Source: Lepidodermella squamata (Eukaryota > Gastrotricha). From it: a DNA stretch of 64,000 bases. A model generated the notes under the pieces. The model searched no databases. It was not told the DNA's origin and worked only from the letters and a program-made list of their open reading frames with translations. The DNA lies in assembly GCA_047495785.1 (NCBI GenBank), contig JBLDXI010000003.1:3844001-3908000 (forward strand). The letters run 5' to 3'. The translations under genes and the position numbers were made by a program. Numbering within the stretch: the first letter of the stretch is position 1; the number at the start of each line of letters is the position of its first letter. Positions 1 through 11,850 of the stretch are shown here, piece by piece.

Positions 1-3000
1 CGCCAGCCCATGTCAAAGACGCGTATCTCGTGCATATTTTGAAACAGTATCTTGAAGAAAACAAAACGAGTTCGATCATGATCTTCACTAATGTTTGCAA
101 GTAAGTCAAGCTTGATACTAGGTGACATATCTCACAAAGCATGTTGGAATCAAATTGTTTTTGTGGCTAGCGATATTTAGCCCGACTAGAGCGCGGTGGG
201 CTTTCATAGTCAAAACAACCGCCTGTGTGTCGGGTAGATAGTCTTTGATTTTACTGGCGACTGAAATTATCGAAGAAGTCGTGCTTGATTGGCTAGTTGT
301 CGATTGCCGCGAATAGGCCGACATCTGTCTGTTGGGCGTTTGAATTGAATCGCGACTCGGCGGTGTCGTTTGGCCTCTTTGTTTCCGTTCTTCCGCTAAC
401 AATTTTACCTGATTAGCGCGAACAACACATCGAAAATCGACTCGAATCAGAATAGCCAATCGCCAGCGGAGGAAGTGATTGATGTTAGTTGAAAACTCTT
501 CACGGGTGTGCATAATGTCCAACAGGTTGTTCAGCGTCCGTGGCTGATAGAACGTGACACATTTTGTCTCGGTGTGATCGAAAACCATGGTTCTAAACAT
601 CATCAGAATCACATGACTGTTAATTATCTCAAGTATTGATTACCTGCTTATGCTCTCAGGAATATCGGCGAGGGATATAATTAACTCGCCTAAAAAGCTG
701 TCACATGCCAGGCGTTTTCGCCACACTTCGATTACAAGTACGTTCGATGGCTGCACTAACTGCTCGCTGGTTAATCCAGAGCTGATCAAAAACACGGCAA
801 AAAATGAGTGGAAAACTAATTTTGTCATTAACTTACAATTCATAAGTCTCGAATTCTCGCGATTCATGCCGGTTTTGCGTGCCTTTGGTCATCTCCACAT
901 TTTCGAATTCAAAGTCCGGTTTCAGAGAAACGCGGAAATAGTAGTTCGTATCGTTTATACAAACCATTGTCAATCCATGGACTGAAAAGAAAAATCATAT
1001 TAAAATCAATCTCCCTTGAAATTTCTCGACTTACTAGCTAGAACAACCATTCCGTCTGATGAAATCTTGCCAACTTGCAAATAGATCTCGCCCTCGGGTA
1101 GTGGCTCGTTTTCTACATCGTTCTGAAAGTGTTTAACCGACTGTCGACGGCCTTTTTTCTGCGTCAATTGGCTCTCGTCACAATTGGTTACGTTCGTCAA
1201 ATAGGTTCTAATCAGATCCTTACAATTCTGGGCCCGGGTGTTTAGTTCAATTATCAACTGCTTGTACGTCTCGTTTTCTTGTAGACGGCGCGGGAAAATG
1301 ACGATTTGCGACGTTTGAATTTCAGAGAAAATTTGCTCCAAATCGTAGATTGTCCGCAAAACTCGGCTGTAATAATCGGGTCGACGGCCTTTCAACGCCA
1401 GATTACTCTTTATCAAAACGCACAAGTACGACCAGGTCGTGAAAACGCATCGAACCGCCAACTCGCCCTCCAAATTTGACAAAATCTGCTGTAGGAATTC
1501 ATTGATAGCCGCGATCAAAGCATCGCCACTTGCTGCACTTGCTTGATCCAGGAAATCTGCTACGTAATGTTCATGCTTATCCGCCGTGATCTTCGCATGA
1601 GCTTCGATGCTTCTTGAAATTATTGATGTCAGATTAAGGCGGCAGTTTTCAATCAACTCGCGGGTTAGTTGCTCCTCTTTCCGCGGAATTCTGATATCGT
1701 CGTCTTGTTCCGAGAAAATACCTGTGTCTCGGGAAGCATACGTACTACGGCCCATGGATCGATCGTCGAGTTCGATTGCTTGGTCGACAACAGTGTTTGT
1801 CTCCAATTTCCGCCAGATTTCCTCGCTTACGTACTGAATATTGCTGAGGGCTCGCATTAGCCGTTCGCTCAGTTCTTTCGCTTCTTTCAGCTCCAACTCG
1901 CTTGTCGACGACTTGCGCCTTGTTTTCGGCATTTCGTCTTGGTAGTAGCTGTCGATGCGCGTTTTATCGACGACGATGACGTGGGCTTGTTTAATAATCG
2001 CATTCGCGTACATTACAATCAACTCGCAGGCGATATCAACCGATCTGACGTTGATCAGCATTGATTGGCGCGGGTCGCTGAACTCGATACGGCGACACTC
2101 GGTGATCATGTCCGTGATGCAGGTGACCGTATCGTAGGCTGAAACAGAGACCGGTCGCCGTTCGTACAAAACACACATGGTTTTGTCCGTTGAAACTGCG
2201 TCGCGAATTCGAGTTATCGATAGATCGCGAAAGGCGTGTAGCCAATACACCACGCAAGGTTGAAATTTGGTCTCGTAAGAGCTCAGTGAATCAGTTGAGC
2301 TGGCCTTCAAGACAGGCGTTACTTCAATCACTCGAATTAGGGGAACTTTTCTTCCCGGCTGAGGGCTGCCATCCATAACTTGATCGCAGTACGTAATGCT
2401 CTCTCGGGTCAAGCGAACGAAATCAACAATTGTCTTGTACAGCTTGAACGTCAGACCAGATGTGATTGTCAAATTGCTTTGAAACATCTGATGCTTCCGT
2501 TGGTAGGTCAGAAATCGGGGAAGTAGAGCGTTGACGTGATCAACAGCCACGGAATCGATACCTGACGAAACACTGGCAAAATAGGACAATCGGTAGACTC
2601 GGAGTTGATTGATAACTGCTAGTCGGGGTGTGCAATGAATTGTAGCCTCGCGAATCGCCTCGATCAGCGTCGTGATTTTCTCGCGAAGTTGATCCAACGT
2701 GTCGATTTGCGGCCGGCGGCTATCCGCGTCGCGAGGAACCGACGGTTTTCGCATTAGGGCGCTATGGCCACTCAGCGTGGTCGTCAATTTATCGCCTTGC
2801 TTGCTGTCGAGGCGATTGATGAACCATTCGTTCGCATCGCGATAGAAACGAGCCGAAAAAATGCGCCTTACTGTCGAGCTCAAAGTATCACGCACGTCAT
2901 CAGCCATGTAAGGCGCATTCAACGCCTCCCATATAACATCGACTCGTTTTTGGAGGTACTCGAGGGCTTCATCGCTTAGCGGAAAGGTCACTGGTGCTTC

Positions 3001-6000
3001 ATTGTCCATCAAATGAACACTCTCAGTGACGAAATTGCTTGTGTATGACACGAGTATAGGGACAGCTAGTTTGCTAACCGGGTCAATAGTTTCTCCTTCG
3101 AGTAGATTTGCATCTGATCCCATATTTTTGTTGCTTTTCGATAATTTTGACCATAAGCTGTCAAGGCGGCTCTGATGCAATTTCACCGCGTTATTGATAT
3201 AGCCGAAATTCATATTCGCCTCGAAGAACGAGTTCGACATGCTGGATCTCAGCGACATAACCGCGGCCAAATTCAACAGTTTGGTTGCTAGATCAGGTAG
3301 ATTTTTCTGATGCGCGAATAGTTGCAGCATATGCGCAGCTTCTGGCATCAGTTCTCCTGTGAATTGCTCTTGTCGCATCAACGCGTTCCGATACAACACA
3401 CGGGCTAGTTCGAAGTAGGACTTGACCCATTCGCGGAAGAGCGGTGTATTTCTATCGGTCAATTGAATGCGGTGTTGCTCGGTTTGCAGCTGAACATCGA
3501 CCTGGTAGATTTTCGCACTAGCGCAGCTTTGACTCGGCTTTTTGTTCCAAGTTTTCACCTTCGTTGACTCTGGGTCGTTCGAATCAGGCTTGGGCAGAGC
3601 GATCCAGCCTGACGCGACGTCACCGGTCAAATATTGGAGGGGAATCGTAGCCCAGCCTAGGCAGTTATTATCACCCGTATGCAGCGGTTCTGTTTTTGGA
3701 GAGAAGGGTTTAATCGAAAACCAGCCGCCCAGGTAGCCTTTGCGTCTCTTCAGCGAGTTGTATTTACTGTCGCTTTCATTGTCGCCACTTCTCGCCTTTT
3801 TATCGCTTGCCTCTTTCTCCTTCTCCAAATAACGGTGCCATATGGAAATCGTGATAGCAGTTGCTTTGTTGCAAACCACGCCATTGCTGATTCATATTTC
3901 CAAAAATATTGAGGTCATTATTATAAGGCGGACAATTATAACTTACAATTCGAGTTTTGATTTGTCAAAAAATCCGTCCTGCCTCGCTGTTCCAGTAGCT
4001 TGTGCTAAGGTTTCCATGGCAGGTTCGGCAAAGGTTTCATCCGCTGATGCTAGCTGCCCATCATCAGTTATCGCGCCTTCGTTTTCACTCTCGTCCGAAG
4101 GATCTTGTGATTTGAAGCTGACGAAAGACATGTCTGATATGTTTCTCATGTGCCCAGTAGCGTCTGCATTCGTTAGGGAGCGTTTGCGCGGGCTGCGATC
4201 GTCTAGTAGACTGGATTCAGAGTCGGCGAAATCGTTGACCAAGATCTCGTTCACGCTCTCTTTCGGGCTTTCTTGCCATAAATTTTCAACGCTACTCTTG
4301 CGTTGTGGGGTCGAAAGCCTGGTCTCGCTGTCCTCAGACCGCCGTTCACTGTCGTTTCGTTTGCGCTCAGACAGGCGATGCGGCACTTTCAGGGTAGCTG
4401 GGGCTGAAAATATATGGTGCAGGTCTGTGAAGCTGTTGCTCCGAGACCGCAACTCGCCAATCGTGCGACGCGCCGTTTCACGAGCGATGCCATTATTCTC
4501 ACTATTGACGATTTGAACCAGGCAGAACACGCCGAATTGCTCGGCGAAATTTGTTCTCGCTTTATCGGCGTGGAACTTGTTGACGCTGATCGAGATGTCC
4601 ATTTTCACGCGGTTGCTCACCCGTTCGTAGGCATCACTGTGCCACGCGTAGATTTGACTCTTATCGAACCCGGTCGCGTCGGCTAGAAACGTTAGCAACT
4701 GCTCATTTTGAATTTTCTGGCCGCGCCGGTTCCAACACGTGTCGATGGCTATGCATTCAAGCAGGTCGCGAACAAGTCGTTCTTCAGTTCCGAAAGTGTT
4801 TGACATGATGCAATAACTAAATTATCTGAAGACCCAAATATTCCGGACTGAAGTAAGTAAAACCCCAGTGTCTGCGTGGTCCGCTGTTTTTATCCACAGT
4901 GTTTGTTCAGCGGAGAACCCGTTAGTTTGATAAGCAGTTTTTTAGTCTGGCCATTGTCGTCATGCACAAACAAGGGTGATAACGCAGTGGTGTTGATAGA
5001 CTCGGTTCGATGGGCGTAACGCGCACTGCCCTGAGCCAACTTACTCGTATCGTATCTTCACGCAAAAATTAGGTTGAAGCGTTGTCTTCTTCTAGTATGA
5101 ACCAGTGATTTATTAAGAAGGACACTAATAGCGCAAGCTTTGTTTATTTTGTTCAACGTGGCATTTTTCCTTATATGTCGTTCAATTATCTAAAGGAGAC
5201 TGGCGCTGAACGAAACAGTTAGGAGTAACACTTTTACGCAAGCTAAAAATTGCAAGTTCCATCATCATTCGCCGTGATTCTGCCGCGACTAGTACAGGCT
5301 CCATTGCTGGAATCATTTGTTTCAATCTTTGAACAAGTGGCCGGTCTAGAGTACTCGGGCGAGCCTCCTGCTCCTCAGAAGTTTTCAATCGTCTCATGCA
5401 TTCAGCATCGACTCTGATCAGTTGTTCGAGTCTCCACCTTAAGAAACGGTTGATTGAGTCGGAAATTTTCTTCCGCGTGTCCATAATCTGTAACAGGTCC
5501 TTGACGCGTCGCGGTTGATAAAAGCTCATGCGCGATACTGGTGTAGCAAGAGCATCTTGTCTGAATCATGAGAGAAAAAACAATGAATCATTAAGTAAAA
5601 GCATTGCAGCGGACTAACCGTGAGACTTTGGGTGCAATACTGACTAGCGGGATCACGAGTTCTCCGATGTAGCTGTCGCATGTCAAATATTTACGCCAAA
5701 TCTCAACCACTAGAACTGTCAACCGTGTACTGTCGGTCATTTGATGTAGTTCCAGGTCCGAACTAAAGTAGGACGTAAACAAGTTTTGTTAGTATTAAGT
5801 TCAACGTGAAATGACAAACAATTCAAAAATTGGTATCTGTCGCGCATTGTCGCTAGGGGTGTAACTCGTTTTCATCGCCACGCGGCTGCTCTGAAACTCG
5901 GGCTTGATGGAAATTTTGACGTAGTGATGTGCGTCAGGCTCATAAGCCGATCGAATTTTGTGAACTAGAATCGAAAATAGCTGTTTTAAGGTGGATTTTT

Positions 6001-9000
6001 CTCACTAAAATTACCTGCTGCTATAACGAGTCTGTCTTCAACCACTTTTCCAACCAAGATGTCTATATCGCCCTCTTTCGGCATTTGAGTCTGATTAGTT
6101 CTTCGGTCGTTGAAATTGACCATTTGCAGCGAATAGGAGTGCAGTAGGTCATAATCGTTTTTGCCCCACTTTTGCAGGGCTTTGTCCAGCGTTTCGTAGA
6201 TGACTTTTTTAGCGACTGAATCCTCCGAGTTATTACAGTTTTGCTTCTGAGCCTCTATAAATTCGTCTCTCAAGTGCCGCATGAATTTTAAAATTCGTTG
6301 ATAATACGTGAAATCTCGTTCGGTTCCGAATTGATCTTCCAACGCGCTCAGTAAAAGCTGACAAAGTGATGTCCAAAATATGTCAATCGTAAAATACGCG
6401 TCGGCATCATTCAAATTTTTGTTTGTAATATCCAAAAGCTGTTTCACAGTTGCGAGAATGTCGTCACTAATGCTGACAACAGCGTTGAAGAAATACGCGG
6501 AAATCCATTCGCCCCAATATTGTTGCAATACTTTGAAAAAATCTTGAACTTGGCATTGCTTGAAATCGGCAACTTTACGGCTGCTTTCCGCAAATAATCG
6601 ATCGTTGTCCGGCCAGCTTTGAATGATTGATTGATGAATATGATCGATGTTATTCACGGCAATCATTAGCCGTTCGCCGATATCGATAACAGCCTGAACA
6701 GCGTCTTCATCTTGATGTTTCTCATCATGTTGTTTGCCGTAGTTGTAGGCTTGTTGAACAATTGCCCGAGAGTATTCATCGATTACTGTGTTCAAAATGC
6801 CTTCAAGCTCGTTGTTGATAAACTCAAGTTGAGCCGTGTCTGACGTATTGATTTTACGGCACTCGCTGATAACCTCGGTCGTAACCATGCCTTTGATTTC
6901 GATAGCAGACCACGAAATCAGATGCCGCTCGTTCACCGGCTTCATTTGATCGCTGCTCGCTGATTTTTGAACCCTAGCCAAGGCTAAATGGCGAAACGCA
7001 AACATCCAGTAAGTGATGAAGGGTTTGAACAGAGCCCGATTGCCGCTGATGGTTTTTTCCGGCTCTGGCTGGCTCGACCAAAATCGATTTTGCTCGATGA
7101 AATCGATGACAGTTCGATACAATTTGAACGATAATTTTGCGGTCACAGTTAAATTATTGACGTAATTCGCGTAAATTTTGCGGTATTCTTCCAGGCTATC
7201 CAAAACCTCCTTCACATGCTGTAGAGCGATTTCATCGATAGCCAACAGCGTTTCTTTCTGGAAATCCAGCCCGCATTGCTGAACTTGGCACAAAGTCGGG
7301 CTGTTTTGAGTGCATTGGTCAACTGCGTCTTTTAATGCATCGGTCAATTTTTCGAATTTCGAATCCAAAAGTGCTGTCGAATCAGTTGTAGCTGATGTTA
7401 TGCGAATTGTAGATCCAATCAGCAGACTTCTCCCAATGGGCGTTGGAACATTTTGAATAGCTAATTTTGATTCAAACCACTCAATGCAATCTCGCCGTAA
7501 TAATTTTGCAAAGGTGTCTTGATACAAAGCAGTCAGGCGGTCTTTCTCCTCCTGACTAAGATAGTCGAGAGCCAAAATTTCCCCGATAATTCCGTATCGT
7601 TGAACGAAATTACTTTCACCCAATTCTTGCATAGGAAATGCCTTGACTTCTGGCGATTTCTTTATGAAATCGATTGTCAACTCGATGAATTCTGGGATTG
7701 ATTTCATGACATAGTCGATTTTGCATTTCTTGATAAGTAAATCATTTTGATTGGGCGTGAGCCGTCGATGTTTCATTGTGCCATTTGTTTCGGTCTGGCA
7801 CTTCCTGAGTCGATTGCATACCGACAGAATAGCACTGTTCAGCATATCCTCTCCCCTCCAGTCAATGAAAGCTCGTTGATTTGAGGTCATTGAAGGCAAA
7901 GACATTAAGGCGGCTAATTCTCTAAACACTCAGTCGACTATTTCAAAGTTCTCATAACCGAAAATAACTTACAGTAAATAACTAGCTTCGTCAGAAATTC
8001 CTTTGTGCAGCTTGTATAATTCGAGAATGAAGCACATCTCCTCACTCAGAGCACCAGCCATATCTGAGGATTGGTCCAAAATCGAGTATTTGTAAAACGC
8101 CTTGGCTGTTTCGTGATATCGCCAAATCCATTTCACGAAGTCTTGCCTTGTACGTTCCGATGCCTTCAAATAGATAGGAACTTGTCGAATCGAAATCATT
8201 CTTTTCTATCTACTTACCTCCACCTTATGAAGAGCTACCTCGAGATGAATTTGCACTCGGTACTTGTTTGAGCTGATCGTACCTGTATCTGCTCGGCTTC
8301 TTCTACCGCGGATTTCATTTTGCGGCTCTTCACCCGGCTTTACCATTTGACTCCAGTATTCGCCGGTTTGAAGCTTCATTCTAGCCAATCCGAGGCAAGG
8401 CTTCGCATCTAATGGTTGCTTTTTCGGCCGACCTGCAAGTAAATCCACGAGCCAGTTCGATTTTCCCGAGTTCGTTGCCATCGCTCTGGTGATGTGGGCA
8501 CCTCGAGGCGGCAGAGTACTGATCGCTAGAGAATTCATTGAACCCTGAGCTGAAGTCTCGTCATCAAGCCATAATGAAATGATTAGTTCAGCCGACGGGA
8601 GGCAAGATATTCCTTCACTAGATTCACGATAAAAAATTAAGGTGGCATATTATAAATTGGCTTTCGCCTACAAAATGAGTCGATTTGGATTGTGGAAATG
8701 GCCGCCTTTCTTCCTAGCGTGACCGGTTCGCTTCGCTGGAACTTCGACTCTCCTTTTGCTGCTTAGTTTTGGCTCCGGTGTCAGAGGCGTTTCATCGCTT
8801 TTCAAGAAACTATTGCAATCGGCCGGCAGTGAGGTTGACCCTGGTCGGTTTCCTGTTGCGTTTCCTATACTCGAGCCTGACCTTGGGCGAGAATTTGATT
8901 CATTATCACTTTCCGGCCCAGTTACCTGAATTTTTATCTAAAAAAAGGTTTTTTTAGCTTCAAGGGGAAAGTTTTCTCACTTCAGGCGGTGAGGTTTGAA

Positions 9001-10364
9001 GCTGCGCGATTTTCGCGCCCATGGAATATCTACCGATAATAGTCGTTGTTAGCACATCGTCTGATCCGATAGATTCGCAATCTGAATCACCGGTTTTGCT
9101 CCCCATTACAGCTATATTCAGCATGCTTGAGCTTCTCGCTCGGTCCACTGTTGTATCAGTCGCATTGGCGTAACCAGCGTTCGAAACCTGAGCTAGGCAG
9201 TAGACGCCTAGCTTTTCAATCAAGTCGCCTAAACGATTCTCGCAATCGATTTTGCCGAAATTGACGCATACATCCAGGGTAACAGGCTGTAAGAAAGTAT
9301 TTAAGGCGGAAACAACTCTATTATTAACGTGACGTTACCATTTTGGAAATGACGTAGCTGACGTTGTCGTAGGCTTTTTCTATCGCGTGCTGGTCTTGAA
9401 GTACCCTTCCGAGGCATGCAAGTAGAGCTTCGGTTGTGGGGTAAGTCCCACGTCCCATCATTTTCCATTGTTTTTCGAAAGCTATCGACTTCACAAGATC
9501 AGCTATCAGACGATCTCGTGACTCTCGCACTTCCAATTGCATTGATTGTTGCCGTAACATTATATGAATGGCAGCCGGTTTTCTTTTGTGTGTGAACTAT
9601 CCGTTTTGATAAGCTCAATATAATAAGGACTCCGCCCCTTTTTAGGGCGGGTGATAATTATATTTGCATTTCCTGATATGTGTTTTTTTCGTGCAGATAC
9701 TGCCAAATTTTGGGCATGATGCTGACCACACTTGGGTTTGATCTGGTTGTACTTCATTCCCTGGTGCCGCAAAGTCAAAGACTCGCGAGTTTGGCCCGGT
9801 TCAAGTCAGCCCATGTTCCGATTTTACTGGCCACCGATGTAGCTAGCCGCGGTCTTGACATTCCACTTGTCGACCTTGTTATCAACCACAACGTGCCCAC
9901 TCGATCGAAAGACTACGTTCACCGGGTCGGTCGAACTGCTCGCATGGGCCGCTCTGGCATGGCCATTACCCTGGTTACCCAATTCGACATAAAACTGATC
10001 AAATCAATCGAAAGCTTTATTAGTAAGATTTGGAATTTTGTGTATTTTACAGTTTTTAACAAATTTTATTTCAGATATGAAACTTGGCGAGTATCCAGTT
10101 GATGAAAAAGCTATTGCGGGTATCGCTGCCGAAGTCGGTTTAGCTCGGCGCGAGGCTGAAATCAAGCTCGACGAGGTTGATTTCGGAGAAAAGAAGGAAA
10201 TCAACAAGCGTAAACGTATGATTCTTGAAGGGCGGGACCCTGATGCGAAACCTGAGGCTGATCAGAGTAGTGAAATCAAACCGAAGAAAAAAGTGCCCGG
10301 TAAAAAGCTCAAGCAAATTAGCAATGAGGACAAGGGTGAAACCGTGGAAGGTGCTGCTGAGTGA
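1..10364 (+). CDS. DDX49: DEAD-box RNA helicase DDX49 (Dbp8-like), 3' part
   Basis: C-terminal RecA-like half of an ATP-dependent RNA helicase of the DDX49/Dbp8 family, which acts in nucleolar 18S rRNA processing. Exons: 3-100 (enters from the left edge), 9697-10022 and 10075-10364. The first exon reads [10 protein letters not shown] then IFTN (motif IV) and ends at a gtaagt donor. The next exon continues after a gtgcag acceptor with YCQILGMML, and the split lysine codon (AA plus A) closes the frame. Later motifs are [10 protein letters not shown] (V) and [11 protein letters not shown] (VI). The family tail ([14 protein letters not shown], then [19 protein letters not shown]) matches DDX49 residue for residue in places. 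The 9.6 kb intron 101-9696 carries two whole genes on the other strand. The upstream half of the protein lies outside the window. Confidence 0.93.
118..4806 (-). CDS. MUN-domain protein, UNC13D/BAIAP3-like, copy A
   Basis: C2-MUN-C2 protein of the Munc13-4/BAIAP3 class. Family members prime secretory vesicles by opening syntaxin and binding SNAREs at the plasma membrane. Exons in coding order: 4806-3947, 3886-1035, 981-837, 781-644, 616-118; these total 4494 nt, or 1497 aa. The N-terminal C2-like region is split by a charged, Ser-rich insertion of roughly 230 residues. The helical MUN region fills most of the 2.85 kb exon (about residues 430-1200). The second C2 lies at about 1230-1340 and ends [20 protein letters not shown] helical tail follows ([17 protein letters not shown]). 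The usual Ca2+-binding aspartates are mostly absent in both C2 domains, so Ca2+ independence is inferred. The start follows a cttcag acceptor by about 20 nt. The gene is entirely inside a DDX49 intron. The class is certain; the exact orthologue is not. Confidence 0.85.
4807..5181. other. Spacer between the two UNC13-like genes
   Basis: 375 nt between the start of copy A and the stop of copy B, inside the DDX49 intron. The copy A side contains a minus-strand cttcag acceptor about 20 nt before its ATG, suggesting a 5' UTR intron or a trans-splice site. No coding exon or repeat is seen. Confidence 0.6.
5182..9560 (-). CDS. MUN-domain protein, UNC13D/BAIAP3-like, copy B
   Basis: Tandem paralogue of copy A, upstream of it in transcription order and 375 nt away. 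Exons: 9560-9339, 9286-8981, 8925-8672, 8617-8218, 8163-7973, 7921-6015, 5964-5820, 5762-5619, 5560-5182; total 3948 nt, 1315 aa. The C2B exons match copy A in size (145 nt in both; 144 against 138 nt) and in intron phase. Paired segments include [17 protein letters not shown] with [17 protein letters not shown] and [16 protein letters not shown] with [16 protein letters not shown]. Regions that are one exon in copy A are split here by 54 nt (8164-8217) and 51 nt (7922-7972) introns. The C2 domains are degenerate like those of copy A. Likely role: vesicle tethering or priming. The ATG is only 136 nt from the downstream DDX49 exon, so its promoter must sit in or overlap that exon, unless the gene is driven from elsewhere. 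Confidence 0.83.
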
Positions 10365-10481
10365 ATTTTATTCGTTGTTTTTGGCTCAAATATTGCAATG
10401 CATCGTTCTATTTAATTGACTGATTTTCGATTTTTCTGTAGACTTCATAGAAATTTAATATTTTTTTTCGCAATAATTATA

Positions 10482-11229
10482 ATGAGTCTTGGCCAAGTTA
10501 CCCACGTTATTTTCGACGTTGATGGAACGCTGTTGAATACGGAAGATATTTACACCGAAGTCTTTGACCAAATCACAATGCAGTTGGCTAACAAGCGCTT
10601 CACCATGGAGGTCAAGCAGAAAATGATGGGCCGTCATCGCCTCGAGGCTTTTGTCATTTTTAAAGGTTCGTACAATTTATTTATTAAGCTGGATTTTTTT
10701 TATGTTAATTTCGTTTATTTCAGAGAGCTTTGGTATCGAGAATTCAGTGGAAGAGATTGATGCTACTGCGAATTCGCTGCTGTTTCAAAAGTTTCCGAAA
10801 GCTAATCTGCTGCCTGGCGTTGAGCGTTTAGTCAAACATTTGTATGCGAAAGGAATTCCAATGGCGGTAGCGACTGGTAGTGACACAGAGTCGTTTGAGG
10901 CGAAGACTCGCGGCACTCGAGATTTCTTTGAAAAATACTTCGAAACCTGCGTGTTGACGTCAGACCCTGAAGTGAAGCATGGCAAACCTGCGCCTGACGT
11001 ATTTCTTGTGGCAGCTAAACGATTCAAAAACCCACCGGCTTCAATGGAAAATGTGCTAGTATTTGAAGACGCAGCTAACGGGGTTCAAGCCGCTCTTTCA
11101 GCCGGCATGAAAGTGCTATGGGTACCTAGTTTGCCGGTAGATTCGTCCCAGCTACCTGCTCATGCTGTTATTCCAAGCCTAGAGGTGTTCAGGCCTGAAA
11201 CTTTCGGACTACCTCCGTTTGATAATTGA
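10482..11229 (+). CDS. PUDP: HAD-family phosphatase, pseudouridine-5'-phosphatase-like, copy 1
   Basis: Haloacid-dehalogenase phosphatase of the HDHD1/PUDP (GS1-like) group, which dephosphorylates pseudouridine 5'-phosphate in the cytosol. Exons 10482-10665 and 10724-11229; 690 nt, 229 aa. Motif I is FDVDGTLLNTE (nucleophile Asp and acid/base Asp), motif II is VATGSD, the motif III lysine is in KHGKPAPDVF, and motif IV is VFEDAANG. The family signature QKMMGR follows the cap helix. The gene starts 117 nt after the DDX49 stop with an internal tttctgtag acceptor, so the two may form an operon. Its closest relative in the window is copy 2, about 600 nt downstream, which implies tandem duplication. 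Substrate is inferred from the family only. Confidence 0.88.
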
Positions 11230-11850
11230 CTTCAGTCGAACAACAAATTTAATCACTGTTGAGAATTAGCTTTTCAGTCTTCGTAATTTCCGGTTACCTC
11301 AACTTCGAAAAATCTTAGTATTAGATTGAGTTTAAAGCTGTTGCTATACCTGAGCCTTTTAACTGTTTGTCGTTCATTTCTATGATTAATCGACGCAATG
11401 CTATATGGATCATTCAGCGCCTTTGTTGTTGATTTTTTGTACGAAAAAGCTCAGCGGTATATTGATAAATGCTGATGTCTGCAATGACGTGCGATGAAAC
11501 ATCACCTCTTTGAAACTGTTAATCTCTTTCTTGATGCTTGCTGTTCGCTCATTGGCAAGGGCTTATCGCGCCCGTGTTTAAGTGTTGAAAGCTTTAATAC
11601 CAATAATAATAACGTTGATATTTTATCTGAAAACGCCGAACTGCCCGGTACTGTTGTTAATCTATCTTACGGCGATAAGTGAGACTATTTTTTTGTGTTC
11701 GCACTAGTGAGTTGGTTAGATTATTTTTTATCCGTGATCGCTTGTCAACAATTTTCGTATCGAAAGAAATTGAGGAACATAATTTTAATTTTGTTTCAAT
11801 TTTTTTAGATGGCAATTATTCATATTTTATAGCATAAATATACCAAGACA
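11230..11850. other. Spacer between phosphatase copies 1 and 2
   Basis: 621 nt of AT-rich sequence. It contains a 62-codon open frame at 11494-11682 with no recognisable domain, no splice-consistent partner exon and runs of Asn codons, so I do not call it a gene. Confidence 0.5.

Noticed and set aside
8206-8208. In-frame TAG in UNC13-like copy B, suggesting a pseudogene.
   Set aside because: A 54 nt intron (8164-8217, gtaagt donor and tttgaag acceptor) removes it. The joined protein then aligns gap-free with copy A over this stretch.
11494-11682. 62-codon frame between phosphatase copies 1 and 2.
   Set aside because: Asn-rich, with no homology and no splice context.
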